Source: Bacillota bacterium
GTDB lineage: Bacteria > Bacillota > Clostridia > Lachnospirales > Lachnospiraceae
Assembly (NCBI GenBank): GCA_023399055.1
Contig: JAEWQV010000014.1
Coordinates: 702,645-766,644, forward strand
Direction: 5' to 3'
Length of the DNA: 64,000 bases
Part shown: piece by piece, positions 43,994 to 52,306 of the stretch
Position numbering within the stretch: the first letter of the stretch is position 1
Layout of the letters: every line of letters starts with the position of its first letter
Translations under genes and position numbers: made by a program
Notes under the pieces: generated by a model
Seen by the model: the letters and a program-made list of their open reading frames with translations, nothing else
The model's database searches: none
What the model was told of the DNA's origin: nothing

Positions 43994-44027
43994 ACAAAAA
44001 AACCCAAAGCCAATAAGCCTTGGGTTC
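43994..44027 (-). terminator. Intrinsic terminator in the ABC-F leader (attenuator)
   Basis: On the minus strand AACCCAAGGCT pairs with GGCTTTGGGTT around a TATT loop, with two G-T pairs, followed by seven T residues. It ends about 25 nt before the ABC-F start codon and after the leader ORF, so it must be bypassed for expression. Confidence 0.85.
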
Positions 44028-44050
44028 CATTCATCAATGTTATTATACTA

Positions 44051-44179
44051 TCATGAATTTTCCAATTTACTTATATGGTTTTTATCAAAGCTATTAATTT
44101 TGGACGCACTTATCCCGTTATTCGGTAAAATTGCGATCATTATAGCTTCAAATTTAATCCATCTAAGTGTTGTATTCAT
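44051..44179 (-). CDS. Leader peptide of the ABC-F gene (42 aa)
   Basis: An ORF of 42 codons plus stop begins at an ATG at 44179, 6 nt after AGGATGG, and ends at TGA at 44051-44053. The product starts MNTTLRWIKFEAIMIAIL and ends ISKLENS. It lies between a strong promoter and the intrinsic terminator in front of the ABC-F gene. In known antibiotic-inducible ABC-F leaders, ribosome stalling on such a short ORF favours an antiterminator fold. The peptide has no family I recognise; its role as a sensor is inferred from arrangement. Its promoter and first codons are duplicated at 24297-24360. Confidence 0.65.
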   Translation of the reverse strand: MNTTLRWIKFEAIMIAILPNNGISASKINSFDKNHISKLENS

Positions 44180-44212
44180 GAGTTACCATCCTAAATTTAT
44201 TCTCTGTTATAA

Positions 44213-44241
44213 ATTATAAGTAATAAAATGTATTTCGTCAA
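44213..44241 (-). promoter_or_regulatory. Sigma-A promoter of the ABC-F leader
   Basis: TTGACG and TATAAT are separated by exactly 17 nt on the minus strand, close to consensus. The predicted transcript starts near 44205, just ahead of the leader peptide's ribosome site. Confidence 0.8.
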
Positions 44242-44281
44242 GAATCATTTCGTGCTCTCTTGATTCAATATCATTAGATTT

Positions 44282-44719
44282 TTATTGCATTTTTTCGGCT
44301 AACGTTTTTATACGTTCCAGAGCTCTTGGAAACCTGATATTAAGTATTTCTTCTAATTCTAATGGAACATCGGTTTTAAAAATTAATGTAGTTACTCCAT
44401 TTCTTTCGGTTAGAAAATAACTCTCTGTTCCTCCAGTCCACTCTTTTTCACGGTCCTGTTGTCCACTTTCTTTCGTATCTGCACTGTGCCTGAATAATGC
44501 ATATTCATTCGGATTTAGTTTCTCTATTAGACTTGTCACACCGTAACCATTTACAGATGATATAAACTGGATTTCGTTTCCCTCTTCCATTACTCCCTTC
44601 ATATAGGTACCTTCATCAATGATACTTGCCCAGTCACGGAATGATATATCATCCCAAAGAATTGTCCAGACTCTTTCTTTCGAGGCCTTTATTTCGATTA
44701 AGAATTGTATTTCTTTCAT
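44282..44719 (-). CDS. SRPBCC (START-like) domain protein
   Basis: The ATG at 44719 with AAGGAGG upstream gives 145 residues; the longer frame has no ribosome site. The opening MKEIQFLIEIKASKERVWTILWD is the classic start of polyketide-cyclase/SRPBCC proteins, which fold as a helix-grip cup binding lipophilic molecules. The alternation of strands and the long final helix (ILNIRFPRALERIKTLAEKM) fit. It follows the DUF4865 gene by 97 bp on the same strand. Ligand and function are unknown. Confidence 0.8.
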   Translation of the reverse strand: MKEIQFLIEIKASKERVWTILWDDISFRDWASIIDEGTYMKGVMEEGNEIQFISSVNGYGVTSLIEKLNPNEYALFRHSADTKESGQQDREKEWTGGTESYFLTERNGVTTLIFKTDVPLELEEILNIRFPRALERIKTLAEKMQ

Positions 44720-44816
44720 TTTTTCCTCCTTAATAAAACTGATGCCAATTAGTGCCTTTCCAAGCAATATACGCTCAATATAATGATAAATGGTACTTGT
44801 TGAATTCTTCTTTGAC

Positions 44817-45353
44817 CTAACCTTCTGATATATGCAAAATTTGATATACATTATTTTCTTGCTGCTTAGGACGTTCTTTGTAAAATGCGAACTGACTATA
44901 CGTCCATTTATCTGGGTTATAGATACATACTATTCCAACTATATTTTGCTCTCCGTCAAAAGTATCTGGAATACTGTCTTTAAAATTTACTAACGATAGT
45001 CTTGGTGTAATGGAATGGATGATTTCCAGAACATATTTCGCTTCTATGAAGCTTTCCTTCAAATCTAATATTAACGGCACTCCAGTATTGATATTTTGCC
45101 AGCCAAATGAATTGATGATATTATCAAAATATCCATCAAATATGAATTTATTCATCCCCGCACTATCCTTCCAAACATAGAAGGGGGCATACATATTCTC
45201 AAAGCCATCTTTATCCTTCTCTTGAATCAAGTAGCACTTAAATAGTAAATCCTTAAAACCGTCTGTCTTATATCCGTTTTCTTTTATCCTGGTTTTAATT
45301 ATATTCATATTGTAATCGCTGGGTAAAGAAATCTTATACTGCATTCCAATCAT
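44817..45353 (-). CDS. DUF4865 family protein
   Basis: A 178-residue soluble protein starting at an ATG with GGAGG 8 nt upstream. The N-terminus MIGMQYKISLPSDYNMNIIKTRI and the later YAPFYVWKDSAGMNKFIFDGYFDNII match DUF4865, a family of uncharacterised proteins often next to LysR regulators or tautomerase genes. No regulator is adjacent here. The SRPBCC gene follows on the same strand, so the two may be co-transcribed. I cannot propose a reaction. Confidence 0.75.
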   Translation of the reverse strand: MIGMQYKISLPSDYNMNIIKTRIKENGYKTDGFKDLLFKCYLIQEKDKDGFENMYAPFYVWKDSAGMNKFIFDGYFDNIINSFGWQNINTGVPLILDLKESFIEAKYVLEIIHSITPRLSLVNFKDSIPDTFDGEQNIVGIVCIYNPDKWTYSQFAFYKERPKQQENNVYQILHISEG

Positions 45354-45617
45354 AGTTTGTCCTCCATACTTTTACTCGGCTGTTATTCTAGGTCCGTAAT
45401 TATAATTAAGTTCAATGCTTTAACTAGTTTTTTTCGTTGTCAGAAAATGATAACCTAATCGATTATTTATTACCTCCATTATATAGCAATGACTTATAAG
45501 TTTCAAATTACTTATTCCTTTATTCCTTTAATTTTAGTACGCAACATTGGCGGCTCCACCATAATGGGGTTGTATGAGCTTGTGATAATGCCGAATGGAG
45601 TCGTTTCCTAAAGCCAT

Positions 45618-45673
45618 AAAAACAGAGCTCATTCAGGATACTCTATATGAGACACCCGAATAAGCTCTGTTTT
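45618..45673 (-). terminator. Terminator of the acid-sugar operon
   Basis: AAAAACAGAGCTCATTC pairs with GAATAAGCTCTGTTTT (one bulge) around a 24-nt internal region, about 60 bp after the VOC gene stop. T runs exist on both strands. Otherwise 45354-45734 contains no gene that I can see. Confidence 0.75.
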
Positions 45674-45734
45674 AAAGATTAATTATTATGCCAAATTTAT
45701 TAATTCTATTCTTGGCGTTGCATTGACTTTGTCA

Positions 45735-46082
45735 CTACTTTTGCATAATGTGGATTGCAAAGCCGCCAAAGTCACCGTCTAGATATACGTTCTTCAGTTT
45801 GCCATCTTCATCATATGCAGCAGTATCCATGTTGAAGGAAAATCCTTTCTCTTTCAACTCTTCTGTAGCAGCGGTCAAATCAGGGGTACGCATAGCGATA
45901 TGACCATTTGCTCCCAGGAAAGGAGCCTTCATACACTCGAAGTAAGGACCGCCGAATTCGGACTTTTGACCGTGACGAGGCTCAAGGTTAAACATCAGGC
46001 TTAAAAGCTGTGCTAGTTTTTCTGCCTCTTCAGCATTTGGGGTGTTGATACCGATATGTTCTAATTCAAATTTACTGTTCAT
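45735..46082 (-). CDS. VOC-superfamily protein resembling the C-terminal domain of KDPG aldolases
   Basis: A 115-residue protein; the ATG at 46082 is 7 nt from GAGG, better than the ATG two codons earlier. It begins ELEHIGINTPNAEEAEKLAQLL and ends VYLDGDFGGFAIHIMQK, with a single VOC beta-alpha-beta module. Some clostridial KDPG/KHG aldolases carry an additional C-terminal VOC domain of this same sequence type; here it stands alone as the last gene of the operon. Candidate metal ligands are His in EHIG and Glu in YFECMK. It may bind or isomerise a keto-acid intermediate. Confidence 0.75.
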   Translation of the reverse strand: MNSKFELEHIGINTPNAEEAEKLAQLLSLMFNLEPRHGQKSEFGGPYFECMKAPFLGANGHIAMRTPDLTAATEELKEKGFSFNMDTAAYDEDGKLKNVYLDGDFGGFAIHIMQK

Positions 46083-46154
46083 AATCATACCTCTTTCTCA
46101 AAATATCGGAAGATTCTGTTCTATATAGTTGGTTGTCTTTTAATTCGAAGAAGC

Positions 46155-47435
46155 TTACATAGGGAACATCAGTAAAGCTCCGGCTGTTAAAGCAAGTAAA
46201 CGGATGAAGTACATCGGAACTGTAAATTTCCAGAACTCTGTTAGCTTGTACTTACCGAGACCCATTATCATAGCTGGCATACCATCAACAGGTAAGAAAT
46301 GACCGTTCCAGCCTGAAACTACGATTGCCGCTGCTGCTGCCGTCGGGTTTAAACCTAAGCTTAAGCAGGTTGAAATAGCTAAAGGTGCAAATACATATAC
46401 AGTGCCTAGAGTAGAGCCGGTAAGGGTTGCAAGTACACTAGTAAGTACACAGAATACAAAAACTAAAAGGAAAGGATTGATGCTATTGCCAAGCATGTTT
46501 GCAACAGTCTCCCCAACTAAGCCAGTTAGTCCGGTACTACCAAGGGCATCGGCAACACCGATAACACCAGCTGACATTAAAATGATTGGAGATCCAATGC
46601 TGTTACGAATTTCAGTGAAATCCAAAACACGAATAACAAGTATCACCGCTACAGCCAAACCTGGAATTACATAGCCTGCATCGCCAACTTTACTTTGAAG
46701 AAGCATACCAGCTACAGCAGCAACAAAGGCTACATATGTAGTATATTCTTTCCATTTCGGTAATTGGCTCACATTTGCTCCTTGGGTTTTCGCATCTTCG
46801 GTTACCGCTTCAATATCACGGCTAGGTAGTCTTTTGTAACCAAGTAAGCACCATCCAAGGAAGGCTAACGAAACAACTAAGTTTACAACAGAGAATTTAA
46901 CTAGAGAAACTTCACCTACGACTGCTCCAGCAGCTTGTAGAACAGCAACTACAATACCATATTGCAGAGCTACGTTCATAGGAATTAAAGGATGGTTAGC
47001 AGCAAAACCGGCAGACATAATGAATTTGGTACCTGGTAATTTTTCATTGAAAGGTATGGTGGATAATATACCTAGAGTAAGTACATAGTAAGCAGTTGAG
47101 CCTGTACCAAATAAGCTGGTACCTAGCATAACTACAAGAATTAACAATACATAGGCCTTAAAACCACCTTTACTAGCCATGTTGAACATTGCTCTTTTAA
47201 AGGACGCGATAAAACTAGTTTTTTGTAAAGCAGCAATGATTGCCATGAAGGAGGCAAGCATAACAACAGTTGAGTTAGAAAAACCTGCAAAAGCTGCTTT
47301 TATATCAGCTATGCCAAAAAGTACCAATAGCAAACAGGCAAGTATTGGAGGTGCACCGAAGGGGAGTTTTTCTGTCATGATTAAAATAATCATAAATACA
47401 GTTATAGCAAGGGCAATAATCATTGGAATAGTCAT
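46155..47435 (-). CDS. DASS/ion-transporter superfamily permease (hydroxy-acid uptake)
   Basis: A 426-residue protein with about 11-12 hydrophobic segments. It has the ion-transporter superfamily pattern: two halves with broken helices at GFSNSTVVMLASFMAIIAAL, FGTGSTAYYVLTLG, and LTGSTLGTVYVFAPLAIST. It is shorter than typical DASS or CitM permeases, and the exact family (SLC13-like) is a moderate call. It lies between the pdxA2-like gene (57 bp) and the VOC gene within the acid-sugar operon, so it likely imports the growth substrate with Na+ or H+. Confidence 0.82.
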   Translation of the reverse strand: MTIPMIIALAITVFMIILIMTEKLPFGAPPILACLLLVLFGIADIKAAFAGFSNSTVVMLASFMAIIAALQKTSFIASFKRAMFNMASKGGFKAYVLLILVVMLGTSLFGTGSTAYYVLTLGILSTIPFNEKLPGTKFIMSAGFAANHPLIPMNVALQYGIVVAVLQAAGAVVGEVSLVKFSVVNLVVSLAFLGWCLLGYKRLPSRDIEAVTEDAKTQGANVSQLPKWKEYTTYVAFVAAVAGMLLQSKVGDAGYVIPGLAVAVILVIRVLDFTEIRNSIGSPIILMSAGVIGVADALGSTGLTGLVGETVANMLGNSINPFLLVFVFCVLTSVLATLTGSTLGTVYVFAPLAISTCLSLGLNPTAAAAAIVVSGWNGHFLPVDGMPAMIMGLGKYKLTEFWKFTVPMYFIRLLALTAGALLMFPM

Positions 47436-47491
47436 TGTGAATTCCTCTCTTTTATATGGGATTATTATTTTGCAGTTAGTATATTATCAAT

Positions 47492-48595
47492 TCAAGTATT
47501 CTGCTCGTAGTGCTTGGCATTAACCATAAGAATGGCATAATCTATGGCATTAATGAGGCTTAACTCGCTAGAACGACCACTGCCTGCTAGGTCAATTCCG
47601 GTGCCATGATCCACGCTGGCACGAATGATAGGCAGACCCAGGGTTACGTTAACACCTTCGACAGCGTCCCAGTGCTTTTCCTCACGGTTATAAACAAAGC
47701 CTTTTACCTTTAGCGGGATATGACCTTGGTCGTGGTACATAACCACAACGATGTCATACCATCCACCCAGTGCCTTAGAGAACACTGTATCAGGAGGGGT
47801 AGGTCTCTTTTCGGGAATAATAATGCCTTCTGCCAGGGCAGCATCGATAGCAGGTTGGATTTCTTGCACTTCCTCCCAGCCGAACAAGCCGTTCTCACCA
47901 CAGTGGGGATTTAGCCCTGCTACTCCAATTTTAGGTTCTTTAATCCCCAGTGCTTTACAACCTTCATTGGCAATTCTAATGCAATCCAGGACACGAGCCT
48001 TCTTAACACGATCACAAGCTTCACGTAAAGACACATGAGTGGAAACATGGACTACTCGCAGATCACCGTGTGCCAGCATCATGGTGTACTTAGGTGTGTT
48101 CGTATAATCAGCATAAATCTCTGTATGTCCAGAGTAATGATGTCCAGCCATGTTTATTGCTTCTTTGCTCAAAGAATTAGTAACTGTAGCATCAATCTGA
48201 CCATCCATAGCCAGTTGAATAACTTTTATCACATATTGGAAGGCTGCTTCTCCACCTAGGGCACAAGCTCCCACGCCAAATGGCCTTGGTTCATCGAGGT
48301 TGGAGGTGTCCGGTATTGCCTCTGCAGGAATTAAGTTCAAATCCATTAGGTCAATGGTGCCAGGGGTATACTTGCCTTCGGCAGGGGTGGAAACCACATT
48401 CAACTCCAGATGAATGCCATGAACTTTTTCGGCTACCTTCAATGCGTAACTCATGGAAGTTTTGTCGCCTATTACTAGGGGTTTACTACGCTCGTAGATT
48501 TGAGCATCAGCCAGTGCGCGAACAGTAATTTCCGGTCCATTTCCATAGGGGTCACCCATGGAAATACCAATAATAGGTTTAAATTGTTTATTCAT
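47492..48595 (-). CDS. pdxA2: PdxA2-type 4-phospho-hydroxyacid dehydrogenase
   Basis: The ATG at 48595 begins MNKQFKPIIGISMGDPYGNGPEI and gives 367 residues. It is a PdxA-family dehydrogenase: substrate motif near the N-terminus, metal-binding His in MAGHHYSGHTEIYAD, and MYHDQGHIPLK with further His ligands, then GLPIIRASVDHGTGIDLAG. Vitamin B6 PdxA acts on 4-phospho-hydroxythreonine, but PdxA2 homologues next to DUF1537 kinases oxidise and decarboxylate 4-phospho-D-threonate or erythronate to dihydroxyacetone phosphate. The neighbouring kinase strongly supports the second role. It starts 1 nt after the DapA-family stop codon. Confidence 0.88.
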   Translation of the reverse strand: MNKQFKPIIGISMGDPYGNGPEITVRALADAQIYERSKPLVIGDKTSMSYALKVAEKVHGIHLELNVVSTPAEGKYTPGTIDLMDLNLIPAEAIPDTSNLDEPRPFGVGACALGGEAAFQYVIKVIQLAMDGQIDATVTNSLSKEAINMAGHHYSGHTEIYADYTNTPKYTMMLAHGDLRVVHVSTHVSLREACDRVKKARVLDCIRIANEGCKALGIKEPKIGVAGLNPHCGENGLFGWEEVQEIQPAIDAALAEGIIIPEKRPTPPDTVFSKALGGWYDIVVVMYHDQGHIPLKVKGFVYNREEKHWDAVEGVNVTLGLPIIRASVDHGTGIDLAGSGRSSELSLINAIDYAILMVNAKHYEQNT

Positions 48596-48596
48596 A

Positions 48597-49505
48597 TTAA
48601 CACATCCCTTTGTCGGCATTTTCCTTCAAAACTTGTTTTAGTGCGTCAATGCCTTCGTCACATAAGTAGTTGAATGGACGGCGGCAATCGCCTACAGGAT
48701 AACCAAGCATAGAAACAGCCTTTTTAACTATAGTGTTAGGGTTACCATATTTAAATACGGCACGAAAAGAAGCGATGGAGTCTTGAGCAACTTTAGCCTC
48801 TTCGAGCTTACCAGCCGTAAACAGCTCATAAATGGATGCCAGAACCTTAGGATATACGTTAGCACATCCTGCGATACCGCCTGCACCGCCTGCCTCTAGA
48901 CAAGGTAGAATTAGTGCATCATTTCCGGATAAAACACGGAAGTCTTTGTCTAGGTCCTTTGTAAGATTGATGTAGGCCAGTAAGTTATCCCAATCACCGC
49001 TGGAGTCTTTAGCTCCCATGATGATGTCAACATCTTTCGCCAACTTTGCAACGGTTTCAGGAAGTAATTTATTACCTGTACGTGCTGGGATGTTGTAAAG
49101 AACGATTGGAGTATCTACATGCTTTGCAACTTCTACATAGTGATCATAAAGCTCTTTTTGTGATGCAAGAGCAAAGCTAGGGGTGATAATGGATAATACA
49201 TCAGCACCAAGCTCCTGAGCCTTCTTGCTAATACGAATGGTATCAGCCGTGGAAATGCAACCGGTACCTGCATACACTGGAACACGCCCTTTCACTTGGT
49301 CGATAGTAGCCTCAAGAATCTCAATTTTCTCATTTTCACTAAGGATGTAACCTTCGCCGTTGGTTCCAAATGGGAACAGACCATGGACACCACCCTCTAG
49401 CATGCGTTCAATCTGGTTACCCAACTCCTTCAGATTAATTGTTTCATCGGCATTCATAGGGGTTAGAATGGGTGGGATAATGCCTTTCAAGTCAACTTTC
49501 TTCAT
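48597..49505 (-). CDS. DapA-family lyase of the acid-sugar operon
   Basis: A 302-residue class I lyase of the dihydrodipicolinate synthase superfamily. The usual GTTGE reads GTNGEG here (about 47-52). The conserved Tyr lies in VLYNIPARTG near 136 and the Schiff-base Lys in MGAKDSSGD near 164. The context rules against lysine biosynthesis. It probably cleaves or forms a 2-keto acid with pyruvate as one partner. It differs clearly from the other DapA-family protein in the window, so they are not a recent duplication. It is separated by 31 bp from the Fe-ADH gene and is followed directly by pdxA2. Confidence 0.85.
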   Translation of the reverse strand: MKKVDLKGIIPPILTPMNADETINLKELGNQIERMLEGGVHGLFPFGTNGEGYILSENEKIEILEATIDQVKGRVPVYAGTGCISTADTIRISKKAQELGADVLSIITPSFALASQKELYDHYVEVAKHVDTPIVLYNIPARTGNKLLPETVAKLAKDVDIIMGAKDSSGDWDNLLAYINLTKDLDKDFRVLSGNDALILPCLEAGGAGGIAGCANVYPKVLASIYELFTAGKLEEAKVAQDSIASFRAVFKYGNPNTIVKKAVSMLGYPVGDCRRPFNYLCDEGIDALKQVLKENADKGMC

Positions 49506-49536
49506 AATACCTTCTCCTTTTTATTTGAACATTAAT

Positions 49537-50700
49537 TTATAGGATTTCTAAGTACAGATTCCTTGCATCCTCTGGAGTTACAAGACGCATATTATTTACC
49601 AGCAAGCGTTGTACTTGCATACCCGCTTCTACTAAGCTCTCCAAATCTTCCTTAGGAACGCCAAATTCCTTTAAGTTAGTTGGAATATCTAAATGACATA
49701 CAATTTGCTCCAGTCTCTTAATCATCCATTCTGCTTTATCATTTGTTGTTAGGCAGATATTTTCGCTGTCATGGCAGCAACGATCATAGGCTTTGGCTAA
49801 ACGATCCAGACAGAAAGGTGCGTTGAAACGCATCACCGGTGCCAGTAAGATTGCATTGGAAACACCGTGAGCAATATGATATTTGCCACCCAAAGGATAA
49901 CTTAAGGCGTGAACCGCTGTGGTACCGGAAGCGGTTATGGCAATTCCAGCATAGAATGCAGCGATCTGCATCTTGTTCTTAGCTTCCATTGCCTCAGGAT
50001 TATCACAAGCAGGAATAATATTGTTCAATATCAAATCAAGCGCTTCTAATGCAAAGGTGTCTGAGAATGGATTAGCTTTTTTACTGGTGTAGCACTCAAT
50101 AGCATGAGCTAAGGCATCCACGCCGGTTGCGGCAGCAATCTGTCTAGGTAATTTTTTTATCATACGAGCATCTAAAATCACATAATCAGCAATCATATTT
50201 TCGTTTACAATACCAACTTTCAACTCTTTTTCAGGTACTGCAACAATGGCATTTGGAGTTACCTCTGCACCGGTGCCGGCTGTGGTGGGAATTAGAACTG
50301 TTGGAACACATTTTTTTGCACGTCCTGGCTCATCCAGTAATTCCTTGACACCGTATTCATCGGTTACAAGTACACTTGCAAGCTTGGCAGCATCCAAAAC
50401 ACTTCCTCCGCCGCAGGCAACAATCATATCTGCACCGCTTGCTTTAAATTGATCAACAATATTCTGCACTGCTGTGTAGGAGGGTTCTGGTGGAATCTCA
50501 TCCAGCACATAGTAATCTGCGCCTGCAGCCTTAACTGCAGCTTCTGGCAAATGAAACAGACCGGAGGCAAGTATTCCCTTGTCAGTAAACATAGCTACAC
50601 GCTTAATTTGGTTATTCTTTAAGATTGTAGTAATATTGTCTATTGAGTTTTCCCCGCCGTAGACGGCATGAGGCATTTTTAAATTATATACAGTTTGCAT
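49537..50700 (-). CDS. Iron-containing alcohol dehydrogenase
   Basis: A 387-residue group III alcohol dehydrogenase. NAD-binding GGGSVLDAAKLA is near 95-106, with PTTAGTGAEVTPNAI after it. Metal ligands are in GVDALAHAIECYTSK (Asp and His) and HALSYPLGGKYHIAHG (two His). Members act on lactaldehyde, glycolaldehyde, propanediol, 4-hydroxybutyrate or maleylacetate. In this operon it could oxidise the imported hydroxy acid or reduce the aldehyde made by the DapA-family lyase. It follows the sialidase-like relic and precedes the lyase gene. Confidence 0.9.
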   Translation of the reverse strand: MQTVYNLKMPHAVYGGENSIDNITTILKNNQIKRVAMFTDKGILASGLFHLPEAAVKAAGADYYVLDEIPPEPSYTAVQNIVDQFKASGADMIVACGGGSVLDAAKLASVLVTDEYGVKELLDEPGRAKKCVPTVLIPTTAGTGAEVTPNAIVAVPEKELKVGIVNENMIADYVILDARMIKKLPRQIAAATGVDALAHAIECYTSKKANPFSDTFALEALDLILNNIIPACDNPEAMEAKNKMQIAAFYAGIAITASGTTAVHALSYPLGGKYHIAHGVSNAILLAPVMRFNAPFCLDRLAKAYDRCCHDSENICLTTNDKAEWMIKRLEQIVCHLDIPTNLKEFGVPKEDLESLVEAGMQVQRLLVNNMRLVTPEDARNLYLEIL

Positions 50701-50715
50701 TTGATATCACTCCTA

Positions 50716-51005
50716 TTAACATTTTGTGAAAAACGACCTGATGGATGTTGTTTCTTTTGTTCCCTCACCGGAGGTAGGGTTGTACACACTAACAGACTCA
50801 CGCTTTGAGCCAATAACATCTTCTTCGGTTAAGCTAACATATTTAATACACTTACGAGTGTAGGCTGCGTAGGTTAGATGCAGTCTTCCATCGGTGCTCT
50901 GCATCAAGTAAGGGTACTCGTATTGCTTATTGTTGGTTTTATTCTCCTCTCCCATGTATCCCTCGCCACGTCTAATGTCAAGCCGGGAAGAATAGGATAA
51001 TTCAT
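50716..51005 (-). pseudogene. Remnant of a BNR-repeat sialidase-like gene
   Basis: A GGAGG site and ATG at 51005 open a frame reading MNYPILPGLTLDVARDTWERR. The natural continuation then appears in another frame from about 50950 as QYEYPYLMQSTDGRLHLTYAAYTRKCIKYVSLTE, the C-terminal end of BNR/sialidase-like proteins. A frameshift thus separates the halves, and only about the last 100 of some 350 residues remain. The last 25 codons do not look like the family. It lies within the acid-sugar operon between the kinase and Fe-ADH genes. Such proteins are often linked to acidic-sugar pathways, so the operon may once have processed a glycan. Confidence 0.7.
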
Positions 51006-51049
51006 AATTTTACCTCCATGTTCTGTGAATGATTGTTACCATTTATTTG

Positions 51050-52291
51050 TTAAGATATCTTTTCCGCTAACTTAATTAATAGATCTTCATCACCGAAACC
51101 ACCAGATTTAGAAATAATCTGATATGTATTTTCTTTGTAAATAAATTCTGTTAAAACAACGCCTGTTTCCATTTCGCATAAAGGCGTAAGCTCTGAAATA
51201 TCAATCGCTTGCATTAATGCCATCAGCGTGTCCCCTCCGGTACACAAAAGAGTAGCATTTAGACCCTCGTCAAGTAACCGCTTGATTAAAGCTGCCAGAT
51301 TATTAGAGATTAGTACTCGTAGCTGTTCTGTTGTTAAATTGTGCTCCTGTGCGTAGTTCTCGGTATCTTCACACCCTTCTGGATCATTCACATCAAGAAT
51401 AAAATATCTTTTATCAGATGCCTGTGCCAACCAACTTTGAATACATTCACCTGCCGACTTACTATCCACCCAACTTGGTTCCAGTTTTTGAATAGGGTTC
51501 AAATTCACATGTGGAAAGCCCTGTTCACGTGCCATCTTCATTTGGTTAATCGTTACTGGATTGACACTTCCACAAGCGATAAACAATGTATCTTCAAGCT
51601 TTGGTATTATTGGGATTGGTCCCTTCAAATTCAGCATATCAGCCAGTACCGCTGCAAATCCAGCGCAGCCTGCACTAAATCGTAAACGCTCAAGTCCAAG
51701 TTCTCTACCGATGTGTTTCAGATCAGTATCTGTTTCAGCATCAAATACTTGGATACCAGGTTTTAAAATCTTATACTCTTCTCTTTTTGTGTGTATCAAC
51801 ACCGGTACATTCGTTTGTTCTCCAAGAATATCAGCCACCGCCGAGTTAAGAATTGGTTCAAAAGGGTCTTGGCCAAAAACACTTTGCGCTACAGCTACAC
51901 CCTCGATATATTGAATTCCCTCTAGGGTTACTCTATCGAGTTTAGGAAAGGCAGGGAGAAACGGTATGGTGTCGACACCTGTTGCGTCCATCAGCGCCGT
52001 CAATTCACTCCCAATATTTCCTCGTAATGCCGAGTCTGTCTTTTTAAAGATGTGAGCAATTCCGGCATGAAATGCTCTACGTGCTGTGCTGTATACAATC
52101 TCATAGGCTTTCTGTGGCTGCAGATGTCTTGTTTCTGTCACCATTACTAAAACTTCCACTGTTTTTTCAATTGATCCAAAATCATAATTCAAATCTGTTA
52201 CCACGATTGTTGCTGCACCCCTGGCTGCAAACTGCACACCAGTGTCAAGTGCTCCCGTGAAGTCATCCGCAATTATTAGAAGCTTAACCAT
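51050..52291 (-). CDS. Four-carbon acid sugar kinase (DUF1537 family)
   Basis: The ATG at 52291, 7 nt from a perfect AGGAGG, is preferred over an upstream ATG that lies within the operator; this gives 413 residues. The protein opens MVKLLIIADDFTGALDTGVQFA, the DUF1537 N-terminal substrate-binding signature, and has FKKTDSALRGNIGSEL, FLPAFPKLDR and, in the C-terminal ATP domain, LLCTGGDTLMALMQ. The family includes kinases for D-threonate, D- or L-erythronate and 3-oxo-tetronate (DtnK, DenK, OtnK). It is the first gene of the operon and shares its regulatory region with the divergent PrpR-type gene. Confidence 0.92.
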   Translation of the reverse strand: MVKLLIIADDFTGALDTGVQFAARGAATIVVTDLNYDFGSIEKTVEVLVMVTETRHLQPQKAYEIVYSTARRAFHAGIAHIFKKTDSALRGNIGSELTALMDATGVDTIPFLPAFPKLDRVTLEGIQYIEGVAVAQSVFGQDPFEPILNSAVADILGEQTNVPVLIHTKREEYKILKPGIQVFDAETDTDLKHIGRELGLERLRFSAGCAGFAAVLADMLNLKGPIPIIPKLEDTLFIACGSVNPVTINQMKMAREQGFPHVNLNPIQKLEPSWVDSKSAGECIQSWLAQASDKRYFILDVNDPEGCEDTENYAQEHNLTTEQLRVLISNNLAALIKRLLDEGLNATLLCTGGDTLMALMQAIDISELTPLCEMETGVVLTEFIYKENTYQIISKSGGFGDEDLLIKLAEKIS

Positions 52292-52306
52292 ACATCCGCC
52301 TCCTAT

